This document shows, piece by piece, positions 9,200-18,864 of a stretch of 64,000 bases of DNA. This stretch comes from Bradyrhizobium huanghuaihaiense (GTDB taxonomy: Bacteria; Pseudomonadota; Alphaproteobacteria; Rhizobiales; Xanthobacteraceae): the NCBI RefSeq assembly GCF_007830635.1, contig NZ_VLLA01000008.1, forward strand, positions 1 through 64,000. Reading direction: 5' to 3'. The notes below the pieces were generated by a model, which did no database searches, was not told where the DNA came from, and saw only the letters and a list, made by a program, of their open reading frames with translations. The translations under genes were made by a program, and so were the position numbers. Within the stretch, counting starts at the first letter, position 1; each line of letters begins with the position of its first letter.

Positions 9200-9306
9200 T
9201 GGGCTACAATCTCCGATAGTTTCCGAACGTATTTCGCGCATTTCATTTCCGCATTCTGGCAACCGACGAAGCCGTCTCCCCCAACCGGCACAGCACGAGA
9301 CCTCTC

Positions 9307-11448
9307 ATGTTCAAATCGATCGCGAACACCGGAATTCGCACCCGGCTGCTCGGCGGCTTTGCGTTGATCTGTGGCCTGCTCGCGGCGACGGTGATCTACA
9401 CAGTTGCCGCCGTCTCGGACATTTCGTCGCGGATCAGGGAGGTCGTGGACCAGCGTGCGCCGGTCGCGATTGCCAGCACGGAGCTCGTCGGCAATCTCTA
9501 TTCCACGCTTTCGACGCTGCGCGGCTACCTGCTGACGGGCGATGCGCAGGGCAAACGCGACCGGGCCGCCGTCTGGGCCGAACTGGATCGCACGGCCGCT
9601 GCGGTCGACCGCATGGCGGAGGGCTTTTCCAATCCGCAGAACAAGACCAACTGGAGCGAAGCCAGGGCACTGATGGCGGAGTTCCGCCAGGCCCAGGACA
9701 AGGCCGAGCTCGCTGCCTTCACCCCATCGGCCTATCCGGCGAGCGAGCTCCTGGCGAAGGAGGCCGCGCCGCTGATCGCGACCATGTTCGCCGAGATCAC
9801 CGCGATGATCGACGAGGAGGAGGCGCTGGAGGCGACGCCGCAGCGCAAGCGCCTGCTCAAGACCTTTGCCGACGTGCGCGGCAATCTCGCCGCCGCGGGA
9901 TCGCAATTGCGCCTGTACGTGGCCTCGGGCGAGGCCACCGATCGTGACAAGTTCGAAAAGCCGCTGGCGACCTTCAGGGCTGCGCTCGCATCGGTCGGCA
10001 CCCAGGCGGACCTGCTCACCGAACGGCAGGCGACCGCTTACCGGGCCATCGTCAAGGCGAATGAGGCCTTCACCCCGCTGCCGCAGAAGATCTTCGCGAT
10101 CCGCCAGACGCCGCAATGGAACACGCCGGTCTTCATCCTGTCCACCGAGGCCGCGCCGCGCGCCGCGCGCATCCTCGATCTGCTCGACGGTCGCAAGGAC
10201 GCCGACGGCAAGCGTTCCGGCGGTCTCAAGAGCGACCAGCAGTCGAAGCTTGCCGACGACGCCCGCAATGTGGCCGACGCGGTCGAGCGGTTGCTGCTGC
10301 TGCAATGGATCCTGCTCGCCGCGGGGCTTGCGCTCGCCACAGTGATTGCGATCCTGGTTGCGCGCTCCATCACGCGTCCGATCGTCGAGCTGGTGGGCGA
10401 TTCCGCGCGCCTGTCCGGCGGCGACACCAGTGTCGAGTTCAGGACCGCCGAGCGCGGCGACGAGATCGGCGTGGTGTCGCAGGCGGTGGCCAAATTCCGC
10501 GACAACGTGATCGCCCAGCAGCAGGCGGCGGCGTCTCTCGCGCGTGAAGCGGAGGCGCGCGAAGCCGCCAACCGCAACATGGAGGACGCGGTCGAGGACT
10601 TTCGTGGGACCTCGCGCGACCTGCTCGCGCTGGTCGGCGAGAATGCGGGCACCATGCGGCAGACCGCGGAGAGCCTCGGCGGCATCGCCAATCATGCGAC
10701 GAGCCAGGCCGCGTCCGCAGCGACCGCCTCCGAACAAACCGCGGTCAACGTCCAGACCGTTGCCGCGGCGGCCGAGCAGCTCGCGAGTTCCATTGTCGAG
10801 ATCGGCCGGCAGATCGAACTGTCCAACAAGACCGTGCGCTCGGCGGGCGAGGTGACTGCGCGCTCGGAGAGCGAGATCGAAGGACTCGCACACGCCGCGC
10901 AGAGCATCAGCTCGGTGGTCGATTTGATCCAGGCGATCGCGGCCCAGACCAACCTGCTGGCGCTCAACGCCACCATCGAGGCCGCGCGCGCCGGCGAGGC
11001 CGGTCGCGGCTTTGCCGTGGTCGCGTCCGAGGTCAAGGCGCTGGCCGACCAGACCCGCAATGCGACGCAGGAGATCGCGCAGCACATTGCCGCGATCCAG
11101 AGCTCGACCGGCAGCGCGGTCGCCTCCGTCAAGGAGGTTGCAACCGCCATGCGCCGGATCGACGAGGTGACCGCGGCGATTGCCAGCGCCGTTGAGGAGC
11201 AGGGCGCGGCGACGCGGGAGATCTCGCAGAACGTCCAGATGGCGGCGTCGGGAACGCAGACGCTGGCAACCAGCATCGGCACCGTCTCCGGCGCGATCGC
11301 GGAAACCAACCGCTCGGCCGACGAAGTGATGGGAGCCGCGAACCACGTCTCGGGGGCGGCCGAACGCCTCGCCACCGAGGTTCAGGCCTTCTTCGTCAGG
11401 CTGCGCACTGGTCCGACGGAACGGCGCAGCGGCCGCGACGCGGCCTGA
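9307..11448 (+). CDS. Methyl-accepting chemotaxis protein
   Basis: Transmembrane chemoreceptor of 713 residues. The N-terminal helix TRLLGGFALICGLLAATVIY is followed by a long all-helical periplasmic sensor (about residues 35-335) without Cache beta strands, resembling a helical bimodular sensor. A second helix near 338-358 precedes HAMP (ARSITRPIVELV...RGDEIG). The signalling domain has the conserved hairpin tip AAQTNLLALNATIEAARAGE and GRGFAVVASEVKALADQT. No CheR-docking pentapeptide is visible at the C terminus. It converges on the GntR gene with a 1-bp gap. The ligand cannot be read from the sequence. Confidence 0.95.
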   Translation: MFKSIANTGIRTRLLGGFALICGLLAATVIYTVAAVSDISSRIREVVDQRAPVAIASTELVGNLYSTLSTLRGYLLTGDAQGKRDRAAVWAELDRTAAAVDRMAEGFSNPQNKTNWSEARALMAEFRQAQDKAELAAFTPSAYPASELLAKEAAPLIATMFAEITAMIDEEEALEATPQRKRLLKTFADVRGNLAAAGSQLRLYVASGEATDRDKFEKPLATFRAALASVGTQADLLTERQATAYRAIVKANEAFTPLPQKIFAIRQTPQWNTPVFILSTEAAPRAARILDLLDGRKDADGKRSGGLKSDQQSKLADDARNVADAVERLLLLQWILLAAGLALATVIAILVARSITRPIVELVGDSARLSGGDTSVEFRTAERGDEIGVVSQAVAKFRDNVIAQQQAAASLAREAEAREAANRNMEDAVEDFRGTSRDLLALVGENAGTMRQTAESLGGIANHATSQAASAATASEQTAVNVQTVAAAAEQLASSIVEIGRQIELSNKTVRSAGEVTARSESEIEGLAHAAQSISSVVDLIQAIAAQTNLLALNATIEAARAGEAGRGFAVVASEVKALADQTRNATQEIAQHIAAIQSSTGSAVASVKEVATAMRRIDEVTAAIASAVEEQGAATREISQNVQMAASGTQTLATSIGTVSGAIAETNRSADEVMGAANHVSGAAERLATEVQAFFVRLRTGPTERRSGRDAA

Positions 11449-11449
11449 T

Positions 11450-12163
11450 TCAATCCGTCAAATACTCCGGATGGTGGCTCCGGATCTTGTCGAGCTCGCT
11501 CAGCGTGCCCGACAGATGCTTGCGCAGATGCTGTTGCGCGGCATCGGCATCCGCCGCCTCGATCGCGCGCGTGATCAGCCGGTGGTGGCGCACGATGTTC
11601 TGGGCCTTGCCGGGTGAGGGCAGATGCAGCCGGCGCAGCCGGTCGATGTGTCCGCTGCGGCTGCGCACCAGCGCCCACAGATCCTGCTTGCCTGCCGCCG
11701 TATAGAGCTGGGCGTGGAAGTCATTGTCGGCGGCCATGAAGGCCTCGAACTCGCCGGCTTTCGCGAACTGCTGCTGGAGTGCGATGGCGTGGTCGAGGCG
11801 GATGATCAGGGCCTCATCGTGCTGTTCGGCCAGCAGCCGCACGATCTCCAGCTCCAGCGCCTGGCGCAGGAAATGCGCCTGCTGGGCGCGGCTGATGTCG
11901 ATCCGGCTGACCACGGTCGCATGCTGCGGAAATACGTCGACCAGGCCCTCTTCCTCGAGCCGCATGAGAGCGTCGCGCACCGGGGTCGAGCTGATTCCGA
12001 ACTGGGCGGCGAGCTCCGCGCGCGACAGCGGGGCGCCGGGCGGCAGCTCCAGCGCGATGATCGCGTTGCGCAGCCGCTCGAACACCTGCGGCGCGGCCTG
12101 GCGGGCGCGGTCGAGCCGGGCGGGTCGTGACGCCGCGCGCGGCGCGGTATGGGCTGCTTCCAT
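11450..12163 (-). CDS. GntR-family transcriptional regulator, FCD type
   Basis: An N-terminal winged helix (VFERLRNAIIALELPPGAPL, then ELAAQFGISSTPVRDALMRLEEEGL) is followed by an all-helical FCD effector domain (residues ~100-225) with the metal-ligand pattern expected of FadR-C proteins (D in ADNDFHAQLY, H in RHHRLITRAI and QHLRKHL). FCD regulators typically respond to carboxylic or sugar acids. I chose ATG 12163 (MEAAHT, 237 aa): an in-frame GTG at 12196 lies inside the 26-bp palindrome and would place the operator within the coding region. It is divergent from the sugar-acid operon and probably represses it. Confidence 0.92.
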   Translation of the reverse strand: MEAAHTAPRAASRPARLDRARQAAPQVFERLRNAIIALELPPGAPLSRAELAAQFGISSTPVRDALMRLEEEGLVDVFPQHATVVSRIDISRAQQAHFLRQALELEIVRLLAEQHDEALIIRLDHAIALQQQFAKAGEFEAFMAADNDFHAQLYTAAGKQDLWALVRSRSGHIDRLRRLHLPSPGKAQNIVRHHRLITRAIEAADADAAQQHLRKHLSGTLSELDKIRSHHPEYLTD

Positions 12164-12188
12164 ATGTCGGGTCCCGCGGGCTTGCCTT

Positions 12189-12214
12189 TGATGCACTAAT
12201 ATATTAGTGCATCA
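12189..12214. promoter_or_regulatory. Perfect 26-bp palindrome, probable GntR operator
   Basis: The half-site TGATGCACTAATA is followed immediately by its exact reverse complement. It lies 26 bp from the regulator ATG (12163) and 46 bp from the SBP ATG (12261), so one bound dimer could control both directions. The AT-rich centre (TAATATATTA) could double as a -10 region. FCD regulators of the VanR/FadR group bind such short palindromes (family knowledge). Confidence 0.85.
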
Positions 12215-12260
12215 GCAGGGTCAACGCAGCACGACGCGCACCCGGAGGAAACACACAACA

Positions 12261-13277
12261 ATGATCGAGCATCTTCGCAGCAAGCTTGCGGCCGCCGTTC
12301 TGACCGCCGCCGCACTTTTCGCGCCCGCGGCGCACGCGCAGCAGAAATCCGAGATCGCGCTGTCGCGCCAGCCCGGCATTTTCTACATGCCGAGCCACAT
12401 CATGGAGAAGCTGAAGCTGATCGAGAAGCACGCGGCTTCCCTCGGCGTCGCCGGCGTCACCACCAAATGGATCACCTTCTCCGGTGGCGGCGCGCAGACC
12501 GATGCGCTGCTGGCGGGTGGCGTCGACATCCTCAACACCGGTACCGGCAATCTGCTGCTGCTCTGGGATCGCACCCGCGGCGGCGTGAAGGGCATCGTCG
12601 CGACCTCGGCGCAGCCGATGACGCTGATCAGCCGCGACGCCAACATCAAGTCGATCAGAGATTTCGGCCCGAGCGACAAGATCGCGGTGCCGACCGTGAA
12701 AGTTTCGACGCAGGCGATCGTATTGCAGATCGCGGCTGCCGAAGCCTTCGGCGCCGACCAATGGTCCAAGCTCGATGCCAACACCGTGCAGCTCGGCCAT
12801 CCCGACGCCTATGCGGCGCTCGCCAATCCCAAGCACGAGGTGCACACCCACTTCTCGATCCCGCCGTTCACCTTCCTGGAGCTGAAGAACGTGCCGGGCG
12901 CGCATGTCGTGCTGTCATCGCCCGACGTGATGGGCGGCCCGCTCAGCCAGGCGCAGTTCTTCACCACGACCAAATTCGCCGACGCCAATCCGAAGATCAT
13001 CCAGGCCGTGCGCGACGCCACGAAGGAAGCGCAGGACCTGATCCGCAGCGACACCAAGCAGGCCGTCGAGATCTACAAGGAGATCACCGGCGACAAGACG
13101 TCGGTGGAGGAGCTGCTCGATCTCCTCAAGGAGCCCGGCATGATGGAGTGGAATCTCGAGCCGCAGGGCACGATGAAGTTCGCGGCGCATCTGTTTAAGA
13201 CCGGCACGCTGAAGAACCAGCCCAAGGCCTGGACGGATTATTATCTCCCCGTCGCGCACGACCTGAAGGGCAACTGA
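12261..13277 (+). CDS. ABC transporter substrate-binding protein, NMT1/SsuA-like
   Basis: The 338-residue protein starts with a Sec signal peptide (MIEHLRSKLAAAVLTAAALF, cleavage likely after AHA-QQ). The ATG at 12261 has GGAGGA eleven bases upstream; an in-frame GTG at 12207 lies inside the operator and is unlikely. The mature part has the NMT1 pattern: substrate-pocket loop TFSGGGAQTDALLAGGVDI, VPTVKVSTQAIVLQIAA, and a C-terminal helix region TDYYLPVAHDLKG. This superfamily imports nitrate, sulfonates, taurine or pyrimidine precursors. The operon context suggests a sugar acid or other organic acid instead (inference). The stop overlaps the ATPase start by one base. Confidence 0.9.
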   Translation: MIEHLRSKLAAAVLTAAALFAPAAHAQQKSEIALSRQPGIFYMPSHIMEKLKLIEKHAASLGVAGVTTKWITFSGGGAQTDALLAGGVDILNTGTGNLLLLWDRTRGGVKGIVATSAQPMTLISRDANIKSIRDFGPSDKIAVPTVKVSTQAIVLQIAAAEAFGADQWSKLDANTVQLGHPDAYAALANPKHEVHTHFSIPPFTFLELKNVPGAHVVLSSPDVMGGPLSQAQFFTTTKFADANPKIIQAVRDATKEAQDLIRSDTKQAVEIYKEITGDKTSVEELLDLLKEPGMMEWNLEPQGTMKFAAHLFKTGTLKNQPKAWTDYYLPVAHDLKGN

Positions 13278-14038
13278 TGGCGCTGCTCGACGTCAGCGGC
13301 GTGACGCTGCGCTACAAGACCTCCAGCGCCGTCGTCACCGCCACGGAAAGGGTGAGTTTCACCGTCGACAAGTCCGATCGCTTTGTGCTGCTCGGACCGT
13401 CCGGCTGCGGCAAGTCGACCTTGCTCAAGGCCGTCGGCGGCTACATGAGCCCGAGCGAGGGCCGCATGACGATCGGCGATCGAGAGATCCACGGCCCCGG
13501 CGCGGATCGCATGATGATCTTCCAGGAGTTCGACCAGCTGCTGCCCTGGAAGAGCGTACTGGCCAACGTCATGTTCCCTCTGCTCACAGCGCGAAAACTG
13601 TCGCGCAAGGACGCCGAGGCGAAGGCGCGGGCCTATATCGAGAAGGTCGGTCTCACCCGCGTGGTCGATGCCTATCCGCACACGCTGTCCGGCGGCATGA
13701 AGCAGCGCGTCGCGATCGCGCGCGGCATGGCGATGGAGCCGGACATCCTGCTGATGGACGAGCCGTTCGCCGCGCTCGACGCGCTGACGCGCCGCACCTG
13801 CCAGGACGAGCTGCTCCAGCTCTGGAGCGAGACCAAATTCACCGTGCTGTTCGTGACCCACTCCATCGCGGAGGCGATCCGCATCGGCAACCGCATCCTG
13901 CTGCTGTCGCCGCATCCCGGCCGGGTCAAGGCCGAGGTGGTCGATGTCGACAAGGTCTCGAACGAAGACGGCAGCGCCGGCCGGCTGGAGAAGGAGATCC
14001 ACGATCTTCTGTTCGCCGGCGAAGCCACCGCGCATTGA
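13277..14038 (+). CDS. ABC transporter ATP-binding protein
   Basis: Nucleotide-binding subunit of 253 residues of the nitrate/taurine importer type. Walker A is GPSGCGKSTLL, the Q loop is in MIFQEFDQLLPW, the signature LSGGMKQR, Walker B DILLMDEPFAALD and the switch His in VTHSIAEA. It shares one base with the SBP stop (TGATG), indicating tight coupling, and the permease follows. No extra regulatory domain is present. Confidence 0.95.
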   Translation: MALLDVSGVTLRYKTSSAVVTATERVSFTVDKSDRFVLLGPSGCGKSTLLKAVGGYMSPSEGRMTIGDREIHGPGADRMMIFQEFDQLLPWKSVLANVMFPLLTARKLSRKDAEAKARAYIEKVGLTRVVDAYPHTLSGGMKQRVAIARGMAMEPDILLMDEPFAALDALTRRTCQDELLQLWSETKFTVLFVTHSIAEAIRIGNRILLLSPHPGRVKAEVVDVDKVSNEDGSAGRLEKEIHDLLFAGEATAH

Positions 14039-14049
14039 AGGAGCCTGCC

Positions 14050-14906
14050 ATGGGCGAAGCGAGAATATTGCTCCGTGACGCGCCTGCTGCCGTCACTGGC
14101 GCAGACGAGGTCGAGCGCAAGCTGAGCGTGGCCGAGCTGCTCTGGAACGACGGCTTCGTCCGCAAGACCGTCATCATCCTGTTCCTGGCGGCGGTCTGGG
14201 AAGCCTACGGCGTGACCCTCGACAATCCGCTGCTGTTTCCGACGCTGCACGACACGATCGCCACGCTCTACGACCGCGTCAAGGACGGCACCATTCCAAT
14301 GCGCGCCTGGACCTCGCTGAAGGTGTTGTTCATGGGCTATTCGGCCGGCATCGTGCTGGCCGCGATCTTCACCATCCTCGCCATCTCGACTCGCATCGGC
14401 ACCGATTTCCTCGAGACGGTCACGGCGATGTTCAATCCCTTGCCGGCGATCGCGCTGTTGCCGCTGGCGCTGATCTGGTTCGGGCTCGGCAATGGCAGCC
14501 TCGTCTTCGTGCTGATCCATTCGGTGCTGTGGCCGGTCGCGCTCAACACCCATTCCGGCTTCAAGAGCGTGTCCAACACGCTGCGCATGGTCGGGCGCAA
14601 TTACGGCCTGCGCGGGCTGCCCTATGTCGCCAAGATCCTGATCCCCGCGGCGTTCGGCTCGATCCTCACCGGCCTCAAGATCGGCTGGGCCTTTGCCTGG
14701 CGCACGCTGATCGCGGCCGAGCTGGTGTTCGGCGTGTCCTCGGGTCAGGGTGGACTCGGCTGGTTCATCTTCGAGAACCGCAACCTCCTCGACATACCTG
14801 CGGTCTTCGCAGGCCTCTTGACGGTGATCATCATCGGGCTCTTTGTCGAGAACCTGATCTTCCGCGCCATCGAGCGGAACACCGTCCAGAAATGGGGCAC
14901 CCAATC

Positions 14907-14910
<4 letters not shown>
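14050..14910 (+). CDS. ABC transporter permease (BPD_transp_1, SsuC-like)
   Basis: Inner-membrane subunit of 286 residues with about six membrane helices (e.g. VIILFLAAVWEAYGV, LFMGYSAGIVLAAIFTILAI, LLTVIIIGLFVENLIF). The cytoplasmic EAA-like loop is around VGRNYGLRGLPYVAKILIPAAFGSILTGLKIG. ATG 14050 is chosen because GAAGGAG ends six bases upstream; the TTG at 14035 would place that site inside the gene. Its last bases overlap the dehydratase start (ATGA), so transporter and enzyme are translated from one message. Confidence 0.93.
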
Positions 14911-16643
<1,733 letters not shown>

Positions 16644-16653
16644 TTTCACCCAC

Positions 16654-16759
16654 CGTCGTTCCGGGGCGATGCGAAGCATCGAACCCGGAACCTCGAGATT
16701 CTCAGGTGCGCAATTGCGCACCGTAGTTCACTCGCTAACGCGAGCGCCCCGGAATGACG
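16654..16759. repeat. Palindromic intergenic repeat, family 2, copy C
   Basis: Outer arms CGTCGTTCCGGGGCG (16654-16668) and CGCCCCGGAATGACG (16745-16759) pair with one mismatch. The middle contains a perfect 18-bp palindrome, GGTGCGCAATTGCGCACC (16705-16722). A related element lies at 61751-61842. It sits between the dehydratase stop and the next gene and overlaps the upstream ATG candidate of that gene. Confidence 0.88.
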
Positions 16760-16777
16760 AAGGAGAGAGTTCAGCCA

Positions 16778-17497
16778 ATGCCCAAACTATCCGAAGCCAC
16801 CCGCAACAAGCTCAAATCCGTCTCCACCGCCACTGTCGCCACCGCGCTGTTCAAGCGTGGCCTGCGCATCCAGATGATCCAGGATGTGCACCCGGTCGGC
16901 GCGGACCAGCCGACCATGGTCGGCGAGGCCTTCACGCTGCGCTACATGCCGGCGCGCGAGGATCTCAACACCATCGACGTCTTCAGGGATCGCTCCCATC
17001 CGCAGCGCAAGGCGGTCGAGGACTGTCCGCCGGGCGCGGTGCTGGTGATGGACAGCCGCAAGGACGCGCGCGCGGCCTCGGCCGGTGCGATCCTGGTGAC
17101 GCGCTTGATGAAGCGCGGCGTTGCCGGCGTCGTTACCGACGGCGGCTTTCGCGATTCCGTCGAGATCGCCAGGCTCGGCATTCCCGCCTACCACCATCGC
17201 CCCTCGGCACCGACCAATCTGACGCTGCACCAGGCGATCGAGATCAACGTCCCGATCGGCTGCGGCGACGCGCCGGTATTTCCCGGCGACGTCATCCTCG
17301 GCGATGCCGACGGCGTCATCGTCATCCCCGCCCATCTCGCCGACGAGATCGCGAGCGAGACCTTCGAGATGACCGCGTTCGAGGATTTCGTCACCGAGGA
17401 AGTCGGCAAGGGCCGCGGCATTTTCGGTCTCTATCCGGCGACCGATCCGCAGACGCTCACCGATTTTGCGGCATGGCGGAAGAAGAACGGCCGCTAG
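16778..17497 (+). CDS. RraA-like protein, probable class II pyruvate aldolase
   Basis: The protein is 239 residues from ATG 16778 (MPKLSEATRN). The earlier ATG at 16754 lies in the palindromic repeat and adds eight residues unlike the family, so I reject it. The RraA fold is recognised from GVAGVVTDGGFRDSVEIARLG and GDVILGDADGVIVIP. It keeps R125-D126-x-x-E129, the metal/substrate motif of HMG/CHA aldolases in this family, whereas true RraA RNase E inhibitors have no catalytic job. Because it follows a sugar-acid dehydratase, cleavage of a 2-keto-3-deoxy acid to pyruvate plus an aldehyde is a reasonable proposal. The old label ribonuclease activity regulator is probably wrong here. Confidence 0.88.
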   Translation: MPKLSEATRNKLKSVSTATVATALFKRGLRIQMIQDVHPVGADQPTMVGEAFTLRYMPAREDLNTIDVFRDRSHPQRKAVEDCPPGAVLVMDSRKDARAASAGAILVTRLMKRGVAGVVTDGGFRDSVEIARLGIPAYHHRPSAPTNLTLHQAIEINVPIGCGDAPVFPGDVILGDADGVIVIPAHLADEIASETFEMTAFEDFVTEEVGKGRGIFGLYPATDPQTLTDFAAWRKKNGR

Positions 17498-17526
17498 AAC
17501 CGAGACGAACTCGCATCAAGACATGA

Positions 17527-17552
17527 GCCGGCGCATCAGGCGCCGGCCTTTT
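17527..17552 (+). terminator. Intrinsic terminator after the RraA-like gene
   Basis: A perfect 8-bp GC stem (GCCGGCGC, loop ATCAG, GCGCCGGC) is followed by CTTTT. It begins 30 bp after the stop of the RraA-like gene and ends about 20 bp before the SMP-30 start, so the lactonase may be partly uncoupled from the operon. Confidence 0.8.
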
Positions 17553-17572
17553 ATCGAGCAGGGAGGACTTTG

Positions 17573-18664
17573 ATGAATTTCACACGACGCAATCTCATGG
17601 CCGGCGCCGGCGCGGCGGCTGCTTCCACGTTGCTCGCCCGCGCCGTCGGCGCCCAGCCGTTCGCGTTCACGCCGAACCAGCGTTATCCCGATCCCGCCGT
17701 CCAGATCCTCGATCCGAGCTTTGGAGAATACCGGCTCTATTCCTCGACGGTCGAGCAGGTCGCGACCGGCATGCGCTGGGCCGAGGGACCCGCCTATTTC
17801 CCCGAAGGCGGCTATCTCCTGTTCTCCGACATTCCCAACAACCGGATCATGAAGTTCGACGAGAAGACCGGACAGACCAGCGTGTTCCGCGCCAACGCCA
17901 ATTACGCCAACGGCAATGCGCGCGACCGCCAGGGCCGCCTCGTCACCTGCGAGCACTCCGTCACCCGCCGCATCACCCGCACCGAGAAGGACGGCAAGAT
18001 CACCGTGCTCGCCGACCAGTTCGAGGGCAAGCGGCTGAACGCGCCGAACGACATCGTGGTGAAGTCCGACGACAGCATCTGGTTCACCGATCCGCTGTTC
18101 GGCATCAATGGCGAGTGGGAAGGCAAGAAGGAGAAGGCGGAGCAGGCCACCACCAACGTCTACCGCATCGCCAAGGACGGCAAGATCAGCGCCGTGCTCA
18201 CCGACCTCGTCAACCCGAACGGCCTCGCCTTCTCGCCGGACGAGAAGAAGCTCTATGTCGTCGAATGGAAGGGCACGCCCAACCGCAGCATCTGGAGCTA
18301 CAATGTCGGCGACGACGGCTCGCTCGGCGGCAAGACCAAGCTGATCGACGCCGCCGACCAGGGCTCGCTCGACGGTTTTCGCGTCGATCGCGACGGCAAT
18401 CTCTGGTGCGGCTGGGGCTCCAACGGCGCGCTGCAGGGCGAACCGACCGACATCGGTGGCCGCAAGGTGTTTCAGCTCAGGGGCAAGTCCGAAGACCTCG
18501 ATGGCGTGATGGTGTTCAATCCCGAAGGCAAGCCGCTCGCCTTCATCAAGCTGCCCGAACGCTGTGCCAATCTCTGCTTCGGCGGGCCGAAGAACAACCG
18601 GCTCTATATGGCGAGCAGCCACTCGGTCTATGCGCTCTACGTCGAGGCGCACGGGGCGGTGTGA
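17573..18664 (+). CDS. SMP-30/gluconolactonase family protein with Tat signal
   Basis: ATG 17573 (MNFTRRNLMAGAGAAA) has GGGAGGA five bases upstream. The N terminus carries a twin-arginine motif (TRRNLMAG), a hydrophobic stretch and a likely cleavage after VGA-QP, so the enzyme is predicted to be periplasmic. The six-bladed SGL propeller shows the usual blocks: WAEGPAYFPEGGYLLFSDI (with the metal-ligand Glu), LNAPNDIVVKSDDSIWFTDP, NPNGLAFSPDEKKLYVVEW and LDGFRVDRDGNLWCGWG. Such enzymes hydrolyse sugar lactones to aldonic acids, which would supply substrate to the importer and dehydratase upstream. The link to the pathway is inferred from position. Confidence 0.9.
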   Translation: MNFTRRNLMAGAGAAAASTLLARAVGAQPFAFTPNQRYPDPAVQILDPSFGEYRLYSSTVEQVATGMRWAEGPAYFPEGGYLLFSDIPNNRIMKFDEKTGQTSVFRANANYANGNARDRQGRLVTCEHSVTRRITRTEKDGKITVLADQFEGKRLNAPNDIVVKSDDSIWFTDPLFGINGEWEGKKEKAEQATTNVYRIAKDGKISAVLTDLVNPNGLAFSPDEKKLYVVEWKGTPNRSIWSYNVGDDGSLGGKTKLIDAADQGSLDGFRVDRDGNLWCGWGSNGALQGEPTDIGGRKVFQLRGKSEDLDGVMVFNPEGKPLAFIKLPERCANLCFGGPKNNRLYMASSHSVYALYVEAHGAV

Positions 18665-18701
18665 GGTGTTGGTAGGGCGGTAACTCGCCCCACAACCCCA
18701 T

Positions 18702-18838
18702 TGTCGTCCCGGGGCGCGCAAAGCGCGAGCCCGGGACCCATAACCAAAGGGAGTAGTTTGGCGAAGACTCGGAGTTAGCAGCTTGCGCCGCAACTACTCC
18801 CTGTGGTTATGGGTCCCCGCCTACGCGGGGACGACGAG
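18702..18838. repeat. Palindromic intergenic repeat, family 3, copy D
   Basis: Outer arms TCGTCCCGGGG and its near complement CGGGGACGACGA enclose inner arms around GGGACCCATAACC and GGTTATGGGTCC. It shares the core GGGACCCATAACC plus AGTTTGGCGAAGACT with the element at 23742-23899. It separates the convergent SMP-30 and oligopeptidase genes. Confidence 0.85.
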
Positions 18839-18864
18839 ATGAATGTGTGGCTACGCGGGAGCTC

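Noticed and set aside
9190..11346. Long minus-strand open frame opposite the first MCP gene
   Set aside because: It is a shadow of the MCP gene: high GC keeps the antisense frame open, its translation is low-complexity Arg/Gly/Asp-rich and no family motif appears.
12164..12196. GTG start of the GntR regulator at 12196
   Set aside because: It lies inside the 26-bp palindrome, so the operator would be coding; ATG 12163 gives a normal FCD-regulator N terminus.
16754..16777. Upstream start of the RraA-like protein at 16754
   Set aside because: This start lies inside palindromic repeat C and adds eight residues not expected in the family; ATG 16778 fits better.
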